Positions 17,804 through 26,258 of a stretch of DNA of 54,417 nucleotides are shown one piece after another. Each line of letters begins with the position of its first letter. The stretch's first letter is position 1. A program made the translations under genes and the position numbers. The notes below the pieces were generated by a model that had not been told where the DNA came from, searched no databases, and worked only from the letters and a program-made list of their open reading frames with translations. The DNA lies in NCBI GenBank assembly GCA_003963005.1, contig RXJW01000057.1:1-54417 (forward strand). The letters run 5' to 3'. Source of the stretch: Burkholderiales bacterium. Lineage in GTDB: Bacteria > Pseudomonadota > Gammaproteobacteria > Burkholderiales > Burkholderiaceae_C.

Positions 17804-18768
17804 GCCGGCCCACGCGCATCCTCATCATCGGCGCCAACGGCCAGATCGGCACCGAGCTGGCTGCCGAACTGGCCCGCCTGCACGGCGACGACGCCGTGAT
17901 CACGAGCGACCTCAGCCCCCAGGGGCGGGTGCGGACGCTGCAGCATGAGGCGCTGGACGTGACCGACGCCGGCGCGCTGGCCACGGTCGTCAAGCGCCAC
18001 AAGGTCACCCAGATCTATCACCTCGCGGCCGCGCTGTCGGCCAACGGCGAGAAGCACCCGATGTGGGCCTGGGACCTCAACATGAAGGGCCTGCTCAACG
18101 TGCTGGAGCTGGCCCGCCACGAGAAGCTGGACAAGATCTTCTGGCCGAGCTCGATCGCTGCCTTCGGCCCGAACACACCAGCGCTCGACACGCCGCAGAC
18201 CACGGTGATGGACCCGACCACCGTCTACGGCATCTCCAAGCTGGCCGGCGAGCGCTGGTGCGCCTGGTACCACGCCAAGCACGGCGTGGACGTGCGCAGC
18301 CTGCGCTACCCGGGCCTGATCAGCTGGAAGACCCCGCCGGGCGGTGGCACGACCGACTACGCGGTCGAGATCTTCCACGCCGCGATCAAGGCCGGCCGCT
18401 ACACCTGCTTCCTTCAGGAAGACCAGGCGCTGCCGATGATGTACATGCCCGATGCGCTGCGCGCGACCATCGAGCTGATGAACGCACCGGCCGAGTCGAT
18501 CCGCCAGCGCGGCAGCTACAACCTCGCGGGCGTGAGCTTCACGCCGGCTGGCATTGCGGCCTCGATCCGGCGGCGCCTGCCGGCGTTCACGATGGACTGC
18601 GTGCCCGACTTCCGGCAGGCGATTGCCGCGAGCTGGCCGCAACGCATCGACGACCGGGACGCCCAGCGCGACTGGGGTTGGGCGCTCAAGTACGACCTGG
18701 ATGCCATGGTCGACGACATGCTGCATGAATTGACCCGTGAACTCGCCGGAGATCACCCGGCCCGCTGA
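17800..18768 (+). CDS. L-threonine 3-dehydrogenase, SDR (epimerase-like) type
   Basis: 322-residue NAD-dependent extended short-chain dehydrogenase. It has a Rossmann glycine motif GANGQIG at residues 11-17 and the catalytic pair Tyr143 and Lys147 in YGISK, with [10 protein letters not shown] supplying the Ser region. The closest remembered family is the UDP-glucose-4-epimerase-like threonine dehydrogenase, unrelated to the zinc MDR enzyme of E. coli (Tdh). It would oxidise threonine to 2-amino-3-oxobutyrate, the unstable substrate of Kbl. The four-base overlap with kbl (ATGA) supports the pairing and possible product hand-over. An automatic annotation may call it only an NAD-dependent epimerase. 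Confidence 0.85.
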   Translation: MSRPTRILIIGANGQIGTELAAELARLHGDDAVITSDLSPQGRVRTLQHEALDVTDAGALATVVKRHKVTQIYHLAAALSANGEKHPMWAWDLNMKGLLNVLELARHEKLDKIFWPSSIAAFGPNTPALDTPQTTVMDPTTVYGISKLAGERWCAWYHAKHGVDVRSLRYPGLISWKTPPGGGTTDYAVEIFHAAIKAGRYTCFLQEDQALPMMYMPDALRATIELMNAPAESIRQRGSYNLAGVSFTPAGIAASIRRRLPAFTMDCVPDFRQAIAASWPQRIDDRDAQRDWGWALKYDLDAMVDDMLHELTRELAGDHPAR

Positions 18769-18791
18769 TCTACCTTTGTTAGGCTGTTGAC

Positions 18792-19601
18792 ATGAAAACA
18801 GCCGTCGCCTTCGTGGGCCTTGTCGTCACTTGGCCGGTGCTCGCGCAACAGGCGGAGCAGACCCCGGAAGATCAACCTGCGCGCTATCTGCTGGGGGCCT
18901 CGGTCGCGAGCCGGCCCGAGTACGACGGCGCCAGCACCCGCCAGACGAAGCTGCGCCCGCTGTGGGCGGTGCAGTGGGGGCGCTGGCGCATCAGCACGTC
19001 GGGCGGCAGTGCCATCCTCGGCTTCGGGCGGGATGCCGGCGGCGCCGGTGCTAGCACGCTGCTGATCGACAGCAGCCGGCTACGGTTGGGCGTGGCCTTG
19101 CGGGTGGACAGCGGCCGCAACAGCGGTGATGCCAGCACCACCCAGGGCCTGCCCGACGTGAAGCGCACGCTGCGGGCGCGCCTCTACGCCAACTACAGCC
19201 TGGCGACCGACTGGAACCTGGGCGCCAGCCTGTCGCAGGACATCCTCGGCCGCAAAGGGGGGCTCACCGCCGGCGTCGACCTCGGCTGGCGCTTCTACCG
19301 CAGCCCGACGCTGGAATGGGCCAGCGGCATCGGGGTGTCGGCTGCGGATGGCACGAACATGCGCAGTTATTTCGGCGTGCCCGAGTCGGCCGTTGCCGCC
19401 AGCGGCAAGCCGGCCTATTCGCCCGGTGCGGGCCTGCGGGACCTGCATGCCGGCGTGAGCTTCACGCGGCCGCTGTCCAAGCACTGGTTCGTGTTCGGCG
19501 GCGCGGGCGGCAGCCGCCTGCTCGGGCCCGCCGCAGACAGCCCGCTCACGCAGCAGCGCAACGGCACCTACGCGAACGTGGGCGTGGCCTGGCGCAACTG
19601 A
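18792..19601 (+). CDS. MipA/OmpV family outer membrane protein
   Basis: 269-residue protein with a short signal peptide (MKTAVAFVGLVVTWPVLAQQ, cleavage after LAQ or close by). Alternating, aromatic-ended beta strands follow, typical of MipA/OmpV (YLLGASVASRPEYDGASTRQTKLRPLWAVQ), and the C-terminus ends in NVGVAWRN. Family members act as scaffolds for murein synthesis enzymes or as outer membrane porin-like proteins; the role here is not determinable. It starts 23 bases after the dehydrogenase and could be read from the kbl transcript, but a functional link is not obvious. It converges with the Mpo1-like gene, with three bases between them. Confidence 0.85.
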   Translation: MKTAVAFVGLVVTWPVLAQQAEQTPEDQPARYLLGASVASRPEYDGASTRQTKLRPLWAVQWGRWRISTSGGSAILGFGRDAGGAGASTLLIDSSRLRLGVALRVDSGRNSGDASTTQGLPDVKRTLRARLYANYSLATDWNLGASLSQDILGRKGGLTAGVDLGWRFYRSPTLEWASGIGVSAADGTNMRSYFGVPESAVAASGKPAYSPGAGLRDLHAGVSFTRPLSKHWFVFGGAGGSRLLGPAADSPLTQQRNGTYANVGVAWRN

Positions 19602-19604
19602 TCG

Positions 19605-19913
19605 TCAGAGCTTGATGCGGCCGCGCCAGATGTCGGCGTACATGACCCAGTCGCCGATGAAACTGTAGAACGGGTGCTTGAAGGTCGCCGGGCGGTTCTT
19701 CTCGAAGAAGAAGTGGCCGACCCAGGCAAAGCCGTAGCCGCACAGCAGGCCGTAGAGCGCCCACACCGGCTCCCCGGTCCTGACGAGTTGCAGCACGCAG
19801 GCCAACACCAGCGTCGAGCCGGCGAAGTGCAGGCGCCGGCAGGTCGGGTTGCGGTGCTCGCTCAGGTAGAAGGGATAGAAGTCGGCAAAGCGGTTGAAGC
19901 GGGCGGTGCTCAT
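19605..19913 (-). CDS. Mpo1-like (DUF962) small membrane protein
   Basis: 102-residue protein with two to four hydrophobic stretches. It starts at 19913 (MSTARFNRFADFYPFYLSEH); the longer frame adds 60 unlikely residues. Signatures of the DUF962/Mpo1-like family are FYPFYLSEHRNPTCRRLHFAG, GYGFAWVGHFFFEKNRPATF and the C-terminal SFIGDWVMYADI. Yeast Mpo1 is an iron-dependent dioxygenase acting on 2-hydroxy fatty acids; the His residues of HRNPTCRRLHF and WVGHFFFEKN here could be the metal ligands. Function in this organism is inferred only. Divergent from the esterase gene across 64 bases. Confidence 0.83.
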   Translation of the reverse strand: MSTARFNRFADFYPFYLSEHRNPTCRRLHFAGSTLVLACVLQLVRTGEPVWALYGLLCGYGFAWVGHFFFEKNRPATFKHPFYSFIGDWVMYADIWRGRIKL

Positions 19914-19933
19914 GGCGTGATTCAAGCGCGGGT

Positions 19934-19945
19934 TGCTCCGGAGCA
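19934..19945. promoter_or_regulatory. 12-base palindrome in a divergent promoter region
   Basis: TGCTCCGGAGCA is a perfect inverted repeat, flanked by further partial symmetry (TTG before, CAA after). It lies in the 64-base space between the Mpo1-like gene and the esterase-monooxygenase pair. Candidate operator; about a dozen such palindromes are expected by chance in a window of this size, so evidence is positional only. Confidence 0.3.
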
Positions 19946-19977
19946 GCAAGCGGGGATGCCCTCGAAATAATGCGCCG

Positions 19978-20859
19978 ATGACCGCTTCGCTGAGAGAAGT
20001 CCCGCCGGCCGGGTCGCGCCTGGTGGCGGGCCTGCAGCGGCGCATGGTGCAGAGCCTCCTCCAACCGGCTCTTGACCCGCGCCATCCCATCACCCGTCAA
20101 CGTCGCCGTGCCGACCTGCTCGGCGGCCTGCAGCCGCTGGCCTGGGGCGTGCGCCGTGAGGCCGACGCCCGCGGGGAGTGGCTGCGCCCTGACGTGGCCG
20201 ACGCGCCGGGCAGCCTGCTCTACCTGCATGGCGGGGCCTACTGCATCGGTTCGCCGCGCAGCCACCGGGCCCTCACGACGCGGATCGCCCGCGCCACGCG
20301 CCGGCCCGTGTACGTGCTGGACTACCGCCTCGCCCCCGAGCATCCCTGGCCCGCGGCGCTGCATGACGCCGTGGCCGCCTTCGATGCCATGCCCGGTCCG
20401 GTCCTGATTGCCGGAGACTCCGCCGGCGGTGGCCTCGCGCTGCTCACGGCGCTGGCCCTGCGCGACCGGGGCGGGGCCCAGCCGGCTGCGCTGTGGCTCA
20501 TGTCGCCCTGGGTGGACATGGCGCCCTGGCCGGCACCACCGCCCGGCGAAGCCATGCTGAGCGACGCCTGGGGCCAGGCCTGTGCGGCCCACGTGCTGGC
20601 CGGGCAGCCGCGCGACGTGATGTCGCCGCTGCACCAGGACCTGCACGGCCTGCCGCGGGTGCTGCTGCAATTCGGCACCGACGAGGCCCTGCACGACCAG
20701 GGCCGCGCCCTGCACGACGCGCTCGCCGGTGCGCGGGTGCCCGTGCAGACGGAGGTCTACGCCCGCCGCTGGCATGTGTTCCAGCTCCATGCGGGGCAAC
20801 TCCGCAGCGCCGATGACGCACTCGCCCGCGCGGCCGACTTCCTTCGCCATGACCGCTGA
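19978..20859 (+). CDS. Alpha/beta hydrolase (hormone-sensitive-lipase type esterase)
   Basis: 293-residue esterase of the alpha/beta hydrolase fold-3 group. The oxyanion-hole motif HGGAYC starts at residue 84, the nucleophile is Ser148 in GDSAGGG, and the acid and base are likely the Asp of GTDEAL and the His of RWHVFQLH near the C-terminus. YRLAPEHPWPAALHD is the family's second signature. The ATG at 19978 is chosen because the upstream extension is basic and unlike the family. The gene overlaps the following monooxygenase by 11 bases, which suggests the enzyme hydrolyses the ester that the monooxygenase makes. Confidence 0.88.
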   Translation: MTASLREVPPAGSRLVAGLQRRMVQSLLQPALDPRHPITRQRRRADLLGGLQPLAWGVRREADARGEWLRPDVADAPGSLLYLHGGAYCIGSPRSHRALTTRIARATRRPVYVLDYRLAPEHPWPAALHDAVAAFDAMPGPVLIAGDSAGGGLALLTALALRDRGGAQPAALWLMSPWVDMAPWPAPPPGEAMLSDAWGQACAAHVLAGQPRDVMSPLHQDLHGLPRVLLQFGTDEALHDQGRALHDALAGARVPVQTEVYARRWHVFQLHAGQLRSADDALARAADFLRHDR

Positions 20860-22303
20860 AACCCACGTCGAAGTCGCCATCCTCGGCGCCGGCATGTCCG
20901 GCCTGTGCATGGCCATCCAGTTGCAGCAGGCGGGCATCACCGACTTCCTGCTGATCGAGAAATCCAGCGGCATCGGCGGCACCTGGTGGGACAACCGCTA
21001 TCCCGGCGCCCAGGTCGATGTGCCGGCACCGGCGTACAGCTTCAGCTTCGCACCGAACCCGGACTGGACGCATCGCTTTGCCGACGCGCCCGAGATCCAG
21101 CGCTACCAGCAGCAGCTCGCCGAACGCCACGGGCTGGCGGCCCGCACGCGGCTGGGCGTGGCGGTGGCCGAGGCGCGGTTCGACGCCGGGCAGGGCCGCT
21201 GGCACCTGCTGCTGGACAACGGCGATCGGCTGAGCGCGCGGTTCTTCGCCTGCAGCACCGGCGTGCTCAACACCGCGCGCTGGCCGGACATCGCGGGGCT
21301 GCAGGACTTCCAGGGGCGGCTCCTGCACAGCGCCCGCTGGCCGGCCGACGTCGACCTGTCCGGACTGCGGGTGGGCGTGATCGGCACGGGCTCGACCGCC
21401 GCGCAGCTCGTCCCCGCGATTGCCCCCCGGGTGGCCCGGCTCAGCGTGTTCCAGCGCACGCCGAACTGGGTGCTGCCCCGCATGGACCGGCGCTACGGCC
21501 GCCTGGACCGCTGGCTGCTGAAGCTGCCCGGCTACGCCCCGCTGGTGCGGCGCTGGTGGGTGCAGGTCATGGAATGGGGGCGCCGCGGCTTCGACGAAGG
21601 GACGCTGGCGCGGCGCCTGATGCTGGCCGCCGCCAATGCCCACCGCCGCCGCAGCCTGCCGGACGCGCGGCTGCGCGAGCAACTGGCCCCGCCGTATCCG
21701 CTGGGTTGCAAACGCATCATCTACTCCAACGACTACTACCCAGCCCTGGCCCGGCCGCAGACCGCGCTGGTGACCGACGGCATCCACCGCATCACGGCCG
21801 CTGGCGTGCTGACCGAGGACGGGCGCGAGCACGCGCTGGACGTGCTGATCTGCGCCACGGGCTACGACACCGTCCGCCCGCTGAGCAACGTCCGCATCGA
21901 AGGCCTGGACGGCCGTTTGCTGAGCGAGGCCTGGGCCGAGGGCGCGCAGGCCTACCTCGGCATCGCCGTGGCGGGCTTCCCGAACTTCTTCCTGATGCTG
22001 GGGCCCAACACGGCCACGGGGCACACGTCGACGCTGCTCTACATCGAGCCCCAGGTGCGCCACGCGATCGCCTGCATGCAGCGCGTGACGCGGGAAGGGC
22101 GGCGCTGGATTGCCGTGAAGCCCGACGTGGCACGGGTCCACGACCTGGCCCAGCAGCAGCGGCTGTCAGCGTCGGTATGGAGCCGCTGCAAGAGCTGGTA
22201 TCGCGCCGAGAACGGCCGCATCGTGGCCATCTGGCCCGGCTACACCGGCGAATACGTTCGCACGGTGCGCCAGCCCGAGCCTGCAGCCTACGAACTCGGC
22301 TGA
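20849..22303 (+). CDS. Flavin-containing monooxygenase, Baeyer-Villiger type
   Basis: 484-residue NADPH- and FAD-dependent monooxygenase. FAD-binding GAGMSG is at residues 13-18, followed by GIGGTWWDNRYPGAQVD, typical of Baeyer-Villiger enzymes. The fingerprint F-x-G-x3-H-x3-W is exact at residues 154-164 (FQGRLLHSARW), and a second nucleotide motif GTGSTAAQ follows. The product would be an ester or lactone from a ketone. The upstream esterase overlaps it, making a compact ketone-degradation pair. Substrate range is unknown. Its last 16 bases overlap the opposing hydrolase gene. Confidence 0.9.
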   Translation: MTAETHVEVAILGAGMSGLCMAIQLQQAGITDFLLIEKSSGIGGTWWDNRYPGAQVDVPAPAYSFSFAPNPDWTHRFADAPEIQRYQQQLAERHGLAARTRLGVAVAEARFDAGQGRWHLLLDNGDRLSARFFACSTGVLNTARWPDIAGLQDFQGRLLHSARWPADVDLSGLRVGVIGTGSTAAQLVPAIAPRVARLSVFQRTPNWVLPRMDRRYGRLDRWLLKLPGYAPLVRRWWVQVMEWGRRGFDEGTLARRLMLAAANAHRRRSLPDARLREQLAPPYPLGCKRIIYSNDYYPALARPQTALVTDGIHRITAAGVLTEDGREHALDVLICATGYDTVRPLSNVRIEGLDGRLLSEAWAEGAQAYLGIAVAGFPNFFLMLGPNTATGHTSTLLYIEPQVRHAIACMQRVTREGRRWIAVKPDVARVHDLAQQQRLSASVWSRCKSWYRAENGRIVAIWPGYTGEYVRTVRQPEPAAYELG

Positions 22304-23085
22304 AGCGCAGCCCGCAAGGCGGCGAGCACGGCGTCAGGCACCTCGGCCATCAGGGCATGGCCTGCCGGCACCGTGTGGACCTGCGGCTTCAGCAGGGCGC
22401 CGAGCACGGCGTTCTGCTTCGGGCTGGTCATCTGGTCCAGCGCGCCGAGGATGAAGTGCACCGGGCAGCTCATGCGCGCCGCAGCCGCCTCGCCGCCGGT
22501 GTAGCGGTCGCACACCTGGAAGTCGTTCTCGAACAGGTTCACGGCAGTCTGCCGGCTCTGCAGGCGCCTCATCAGCGCCAACGAGCTGCCACGCAGCCAG
22601 GCACCGGGGCCCGGGTAGCCCGGCTTGGCGCTGGCCAGCGAATGCGAGAAGGCCGTGACCATGGCCATCGCGGCCTCCGGGCGGTCGCGTGCGGTGCTCA
22701 GCAGCGCGTCGGACACCTTCATCGGGTAGGCCGTGCCCACCATGACGAGGGTGCTCGCCCGGCTGGCGGCTTCGAGCGCGATCAGCGAGCCCATGCTGTG
22801 GCCCACCAGGGCAGCCTTCTCCACACCCACCGCGTCGAGCAGCCGGTGCAGCCACGCGGCGATGTCCTCGACACGCGTCAGCGGCGCGCCGGCGCTGCGC
22901 CCGTGGCCGGGCAGGTCCACGGCCAGCACGCCGTAGCCGTGGTGGGCGCACCAGCGGGCCAGCAGCGTCCAGACGCTGTGGTCGTTCAGCGCGCCGTGAA
23001 TGAACACGACGCAGGGCAGGGCGGGGTCGAAGGCCTTGCCGCCGGTGTAGACGTAGGCCTCGTGGCCGTCGATGAGCAGCTTCAT
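22288..23085 (-). CDS. Alpha/beta hydrolase
   Basis: 265-residue hydrolase. The oxyanion region is FIHGALNDHSVW, the nucleophile Ser97 in VGHSMGSL, the acid probably the Asp of LGALDQMT and the base the His of PAGHALM. A cap region lies between about residues 125 and 200. Translation starts at 23085, overlapping the stop of the MetY-type gene by four bases (ATGA), so the two are translationally coupled. The substrate is not recognisable. Coupling to a homoserine sulfhydrylase suggests a job in ester or thioester handling, but this is speculation. Confidence 0.85.
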   Translation of the reverse strand: MKLLIDGHEAYVYTGGKAFDPALPCVVFIHGALNDHSVWTLLARWCAHHGYGVLAVDLPGHGRSAGAPLTRVEDIAAWLHRLLDAVGVEKAALVGHSMGSLIALEAASRASTLVMVGTAYPMKVSDALLSTARDRPEAAMAMVTAFSHSLASAKPGYPGPGAWLRGSSLALMRRLQSRQTAVNLFENDFQVCDRYTGGEAAAARMSCPVHFILGALDQMTSPKQNAVLGALLKPQVHTVPAGHALMAEVPDAVLAALRAALQPSS

Positions 23086-24386
23086 GCCGCGCCTCCGGCC
23101 TTGGCCGCCACCTTGAGCGCACGCTTGAGGTCGTCGATCAGGTCGGCCGGGTCTTCCAGGCCGATGGACAGGCGGATGGTGGCGGGGCCGATGCCGGCCT
23201 GCTTCAGCGCGGCGTCGTCCATGCGGAAGTGCGTCGTGCTCGCCGGGTGGATGACCAGCGACTTGGCGTCGCCCACGTTGGCCAGGTGCGAGAACAACTT
23301 CAGGGCTTCGATGAAGGCCCGGCCCTGCTCGCGGCTGGCCTTCAGGTCGAACGAGAACACGGCGCCTGCACCCCGGGGCAGGAGCTTCTGCGCCAGGGCA
23401 TGGTCGGGGTGCGAAGGCAGGCCGGGGTAGCTGACCTTCTCGACCAGGGGCTGCGCCGCGAGGAACTCCGCCACGGCCTGCGCATTGGCCACGTGCCGGG
23501 CCATGCGCAGTGGCAGGGTTTCCAGCCCCTGCAGCATCAGCCAGGCAGTGTGCGGGCTCATGCAGGCGCCGAAGTCGCGCAAGCCCTCGCGGCGGGCACG
23601 CAGCAGGAAGGCGCCTACCGTGCTTTCCTCGGTGAAGACCATGCCGTGGAACCCGTCGTACGGCTCGCACAACGTTGCGAAGCGGCCGCTGCGCGCATGG
23701 GCGGCATCCCAGTCGAAGGAGCCGGCGTCCACCAGCACGCCGCCGACCACCGTGCCGTGGCCGCACAGGAACTTGGTGGCGGAGTGGTAGACGAGGTCGG
23801 CGCCGAGCTCGGACGGGCGCTGCAGGTAGGGCGTCGTGAAGGTGGCGTCCACCAGCAGCGGCAGGCCGGCCTCATGGGCCAGCGCGCTGACCACCGGGAT
23901 GTCCAGCACGTCCAGCCCCGGGTTGCCCAGGCTTTCGCCGAACAGCAGCCGCGTCTCCGGGCGGATGGCGGCCCGCCAGGCGTCCAGGTCGCGGGGGTTC
24001 ACGAAGCTCGTCTCGATGCCGAAACGGCGCAGCGTGTAGTGCAGCAGGTTGTGGCTGCCGCCGTACAGCGCGGTGCTGGCGACGATGTGGCCGCCGGCAC
24101 CCATCAGCGTGGCGATGGCCAGGTGCAGCGCCGCCTGGCCCGACGAGGTGGCAATCGCGCCGATGCCGCCGTCCAGCGCCGCCATGCGCTCCTCGAACAC
24201 GGCGGTCGTCGGGTTGGACAGCCGGCTGTAGACGTGGCCGGAGCGCTCCATGTTGAACAGCGACGCGGCATGCTCGCTGCTTTCGAAGACGAAGGACGTG
24301 CTGAGATGCAGCGGCGTGGCCCGGGCACCGGTGCCAGGGTCAGGCACGGCGCCGGCATGCAAAGCAAGGGTGTCGAAGCCCGGCAT
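23082..24386 (-). CDS. metY: O-acetylhomoserine aminocarboxypropyltransferase (sulfhydrylase), Cys/Met metabolism PLP enzyme
   Basis: 434-residue PLP enzyme of the cystathionine-gamma-synthase superfamily. It would make homocysteine from O-acetylhomoserine and sulfide. The Schiff-base lysine is K205 in HSATKFLCGHG, and PLP-phosphate contacts come from SSGQAALH and YSRLSNPTTAVFEERMAALDGG. The length of about 430 residues and the characteristic insert after VVGGVLVDAGSFDW (with MVFTEEST) separate it from the shorter cystathionine synthases and lyases. MPGFDTLALHAG is the usual start. The gene is followed without gap by an alpha/beta hydrolase and is divergent from the CBS protein. Confidence 0.88.
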   Translation of the reverse strand: MPGFDTLALHAGAVPDPGTGARATPLHLSTSFVFESSEHAASLFNMERSGHVYSRLSNPTTAVFEERMAALDGGIGAIATSSGQAALHLAIATLMGAGGHIVASTALYGGSHNLLHYTLRRFGIETSFVNPRDLDAWRAAIRPETRLLFGESLGNPGLDVLDIPVVSALAHEAGLPLLVDATFTTPYLQRPSELGADLVYHSATKFLCGHGTVVGGVLVDAGSFDWDAAHARSGRFATLCEPYDGFHGMVFTEESTVGAFLLRARREGLRDFGACMSPHTAWLMLQGLETLPLRMARHVANAQAVAEFLAAQPLVEKVSYPGLPSHPDHALAQKLLPRGAGAVFSFDLKASREQGRAFIEALKLFSHLANVGDAKSLVIHPASTTHFRMDDAALKQAGIGPATIRLSIGLEDPADLIDDLKRALKVAAKAGGAA

Positions 24387-24421
24387 GGTGTTTTCTATGG
24401 GGTGGAGTGGCGGGGATTGTG

Positions 24422-24430
24422 TGCTATGTT
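24422..24430 (+). promoter_or_regulatory. Extended -10 promoter candidate for the CBS gene
   Basis: TGCTATGTT matches the extended -10 form (TGn followed by TATGTT), about 30 bases before the CBS start codon. No good -35 lies 17 bases upstream, which is acceptable for extended -10 promoters. A strong Shine-Dalgarno GGAGG follows at 24450-24454, five bases before the ATG. Confidence 0.35.
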
Positions 24431-24459
24431 GCCCAGGCAAATTCGATCCGGAGGCAACC

Positions 24460-24927
24460 ATGAAAGTCGTCGATATCCTGCGAGTGAAGGGCGGCACCTT
24501 GTTCACCGTGTCGCCGGACCAGGCCCTCAAGGAAGCGCTGGACGTGATGTCCGAACACGACATCGGCTCGCTCGTCGTCATGGAGCACGGCGACCTCGTC
24601 GGCATGCTCACCTTCCGCGAGGTGATCCAGGCCGTCGTCAAGAACGGTGGTGCCGTGGGCACGACGATCGTGCGTACCGTCATGGACGACGCGCCGCTGA
24701 CCTGCACGCCCGAGACCGAGATCGACGAAGTGCGCCGCATGATGCTGGGCCGCCACGCGCGCTACATGCCCGTGCTGAACGGCCGCACGCTGATGGGCGT
24801 GATCTCGTTCTACGACGTCGCCAAGGCCGTGGTGGACAGCCAGGATTTCGAGAATCGCATGCTCAAGGCCTACATCCGCGACTGGCCGGTCGAGGAAAAC
24901 GCCGCCGAGGCCGAGCCCAAGCTCTGA
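24460..24927 (+). CDS. CBS-domain pair protein
   Basis: 155-residue soluble protein made almost wholly of two CBS motifs: about residues 5-60 (LFTVSPDQALKEALDVMSEHDIGSLVVM) and 75-130 (PLTCTPETEIDEVRRMMLGRHARYMPVL). Such pairs bind adenosine nucleotides and act as energy or redox sensors; the target here is unknown. The start at 24460 has a GGAGG ribosome site at optimal spacing. A rho-independent terminator follows at 24955, so the gene is probably monocistronic. Confidence 0.9.
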   Translation: MKVVDILRVKGGTLFTVSPDQALKEALDVMSEHDIGSLVVMEHGDLVGMLTFREVIQAVVKNGGAVGTTIVRTVMDDAPLTCTPETEIDEVRRMMLGRHARYMPVLNGRTLMGVISFYDVAKAVVDSQDFENRMLKAYIRDWPVEENAAEAEPKL

Positions 24928-24954
24928 GGGCCGGCTGGTTCGCATCCCGAGAAG

Positions 24955-24976
24955 GCGGCCTTGACGGGCCGCTTTT
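24955..24976 (+). terminator. Rho-independent terminator after the CBS gene
   Basis: GCGGCC (24955-24960) pairs with GGCCGC (24967-24972) around a six-base loop and is followed directly by TTTT. It sits 27 bases after the CBS stop and before aroC, separating the two units. Confidence 0.7.
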
Positions 24977-25006
24977 GCTTGGCCGGCCCGCCTAAACTTG
25001 CGGGCT

Positions 25007-26110
25007 ATGTCAGGCAGCACCTTCGGCGAACTCTTCCGCGTCACCAACTTCGGCGAAAGCCACGGGCCGGCCATCGGCTGCGTCATCGACGGCTGCCCGC
25101 CGGGCTTGGCGCTGAGCGAGGCCGACATCCAGCCCGAACTGGACCGCCGCCGCCCCGGCACCAGTCGGCACGTCACCCAGCGCAACGAGCCCGATGCCGT
25201 GCGCATCCTGTCCGGCGTCTTTGAAGGCGTCACCACCGGCACGCCGATCTGTCTTTTGATCGAGAACACCGACCAGCGCAGCAAGGACTACGGCAACATC
25301 CTCGACACCTTCCGCCCCGGCCACGCCGACTACACCTACTGGCGCAAGTACGGCGTGCGGGACCCGCGCGGCGGCGGCCGCTCCTCGGCCCGCCTGACCG
25401 CCCCGATGGTGGGCGCCGGCGCGGTGGCCCGCAAGTGGCTGCGCGAGGCCTACGGCACCGCGTTCCGCGGCTGCATGACGCAGCTGGGCGAGCTGGAGAT
25501 CCCGTTCGAGGGCTGGGAGCACGTCGGCCAGAACCCGTTCTTCGCCGCCAACACCAGCAAGATCGCCGAGCTGGAGGCCTACATGGACGCGCTGCGCAAG
25601 GCCGGCGACTCGGTCGGCGCGCGCATCCGGGTCGAAGCCACCGGCGTGCCCGTCGGCCTGGGTGAGCCGCTGTTCGACAAGCTCGACGCCGACATCGCCT
25701 ACGCGCTGATGGGCATCAACGCAGTGAAGGGTGTCGAGATCGGCGCCGGCTTCGGCGTCGTCGCGCAGAAGGGCAGCGAGCATGGCGACGAGCTGACGCC
25801 GCTCGGCTTTGCGAGCAACAACTCGGGCGGCATGCTGGGCGGCATCTCCACCGGCCAGGACATCGTGGCCAGCATCGCCATCAAACCCACCAGCTCCATC
25901 CGCAGTCCCAAGTCGAGCATCGACCGTGCGGGCCATCCGTCCACCGTGGAGACCTTCGGGCGCCACGACCCCTGTGTGGGCATCCGTGCCACGCCGATTG
26001 CCGAAGCGATGCTGGCGCTGGTCCTCATGGACCATGCCCTTCGTCATAGGGCCCAGTGCGGCGACGTGAGCTTGCCGACGCCGCCTATCGCCGCAGCCCG
26101 TCCCGCTTGA
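25007..26110 (+). CDS. aroC: Chorismate synthase
   Basis: 367-residue enzyme that converts 5-enolpyruvylshikimate 3-phosphate to chorismate, the last common step of aromatic biosynthesis; it needs reduced FMN. Signature motifs are [20 protein letters not shown] near the N-terminus, [31 protein letters not shown] (read in two parts) and the C-terminal [15 protein letters not shown]. The ATG at 25007 gives [10 protein letters not shown], the normal beginning. It stands alone between a terminator and a GC hairpin. Confidence 0.97.
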   Translation: MSGSTFGELFRVTNFGESHGPAIGCVIDGCPPGLALSEADIQPELDRRRPGTSRHVTQRNEPDAVRILSGVFEGVTTGTPICLLIENTDQRSKDYGNILDTFRPGHADYTYWRKYGVRDPRGGGRSSARLTAPMVGAGAVARKWLREAYGTAFRGCMTQLGELEIPFEGWEHVGQNPFFAANTSKIAELEAYMDALRKAGDSVGARIRVEATGVPVGLGEPLFDKLDADIAYALMGINAVKGVEIGAGFGVVAQKGSEHGDELTPLGFASNNSGGMLGGISTGQDIVASIAIKPTSSIRSPKSSIDRAGHPSTVETFGRHDPCVGIRATPIAEAMLALVLMDHALRHRAQCGDVSLPTPPIAAARPA

Positions 26111-26130
26111 AACGCAGTACATCGCGCCAG

Positions 26131-26152
26131 CGGCCGGCCTGATCGCCGGCCG
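26131..26152 (+). terminator. GC-rich hairpin after aroC (possible terminator)
   Basis: CGGCCGGC (26131-26138) pairs perfectly with GCCGGCCG (26145-26152) around a six-base loop, 21 bases after the aroC stop. There is no T tract immediately after, so termination efficiency is uncertain. Confidence 0.4.
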
Positions 26153-26258
26153 GTGCAGCTCAACCCACACTTTTCGCGTTTCGTCACACCGCCGCTGCGC
26201 CTCGGCGCCCTGATTTCTAGACTGCAAAGGTCTGTTTCAGAGAGCGTTAGGGGGAGCC

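Noticed and set aside
20905..23430. 841-codon plus-strand frame across the monooxygenase and hydrolase genes
   Set aside because: Out of frame with the monooxygenase and antisense to two well-supported genes; Arg/Ala/Pro-rich without motifs.
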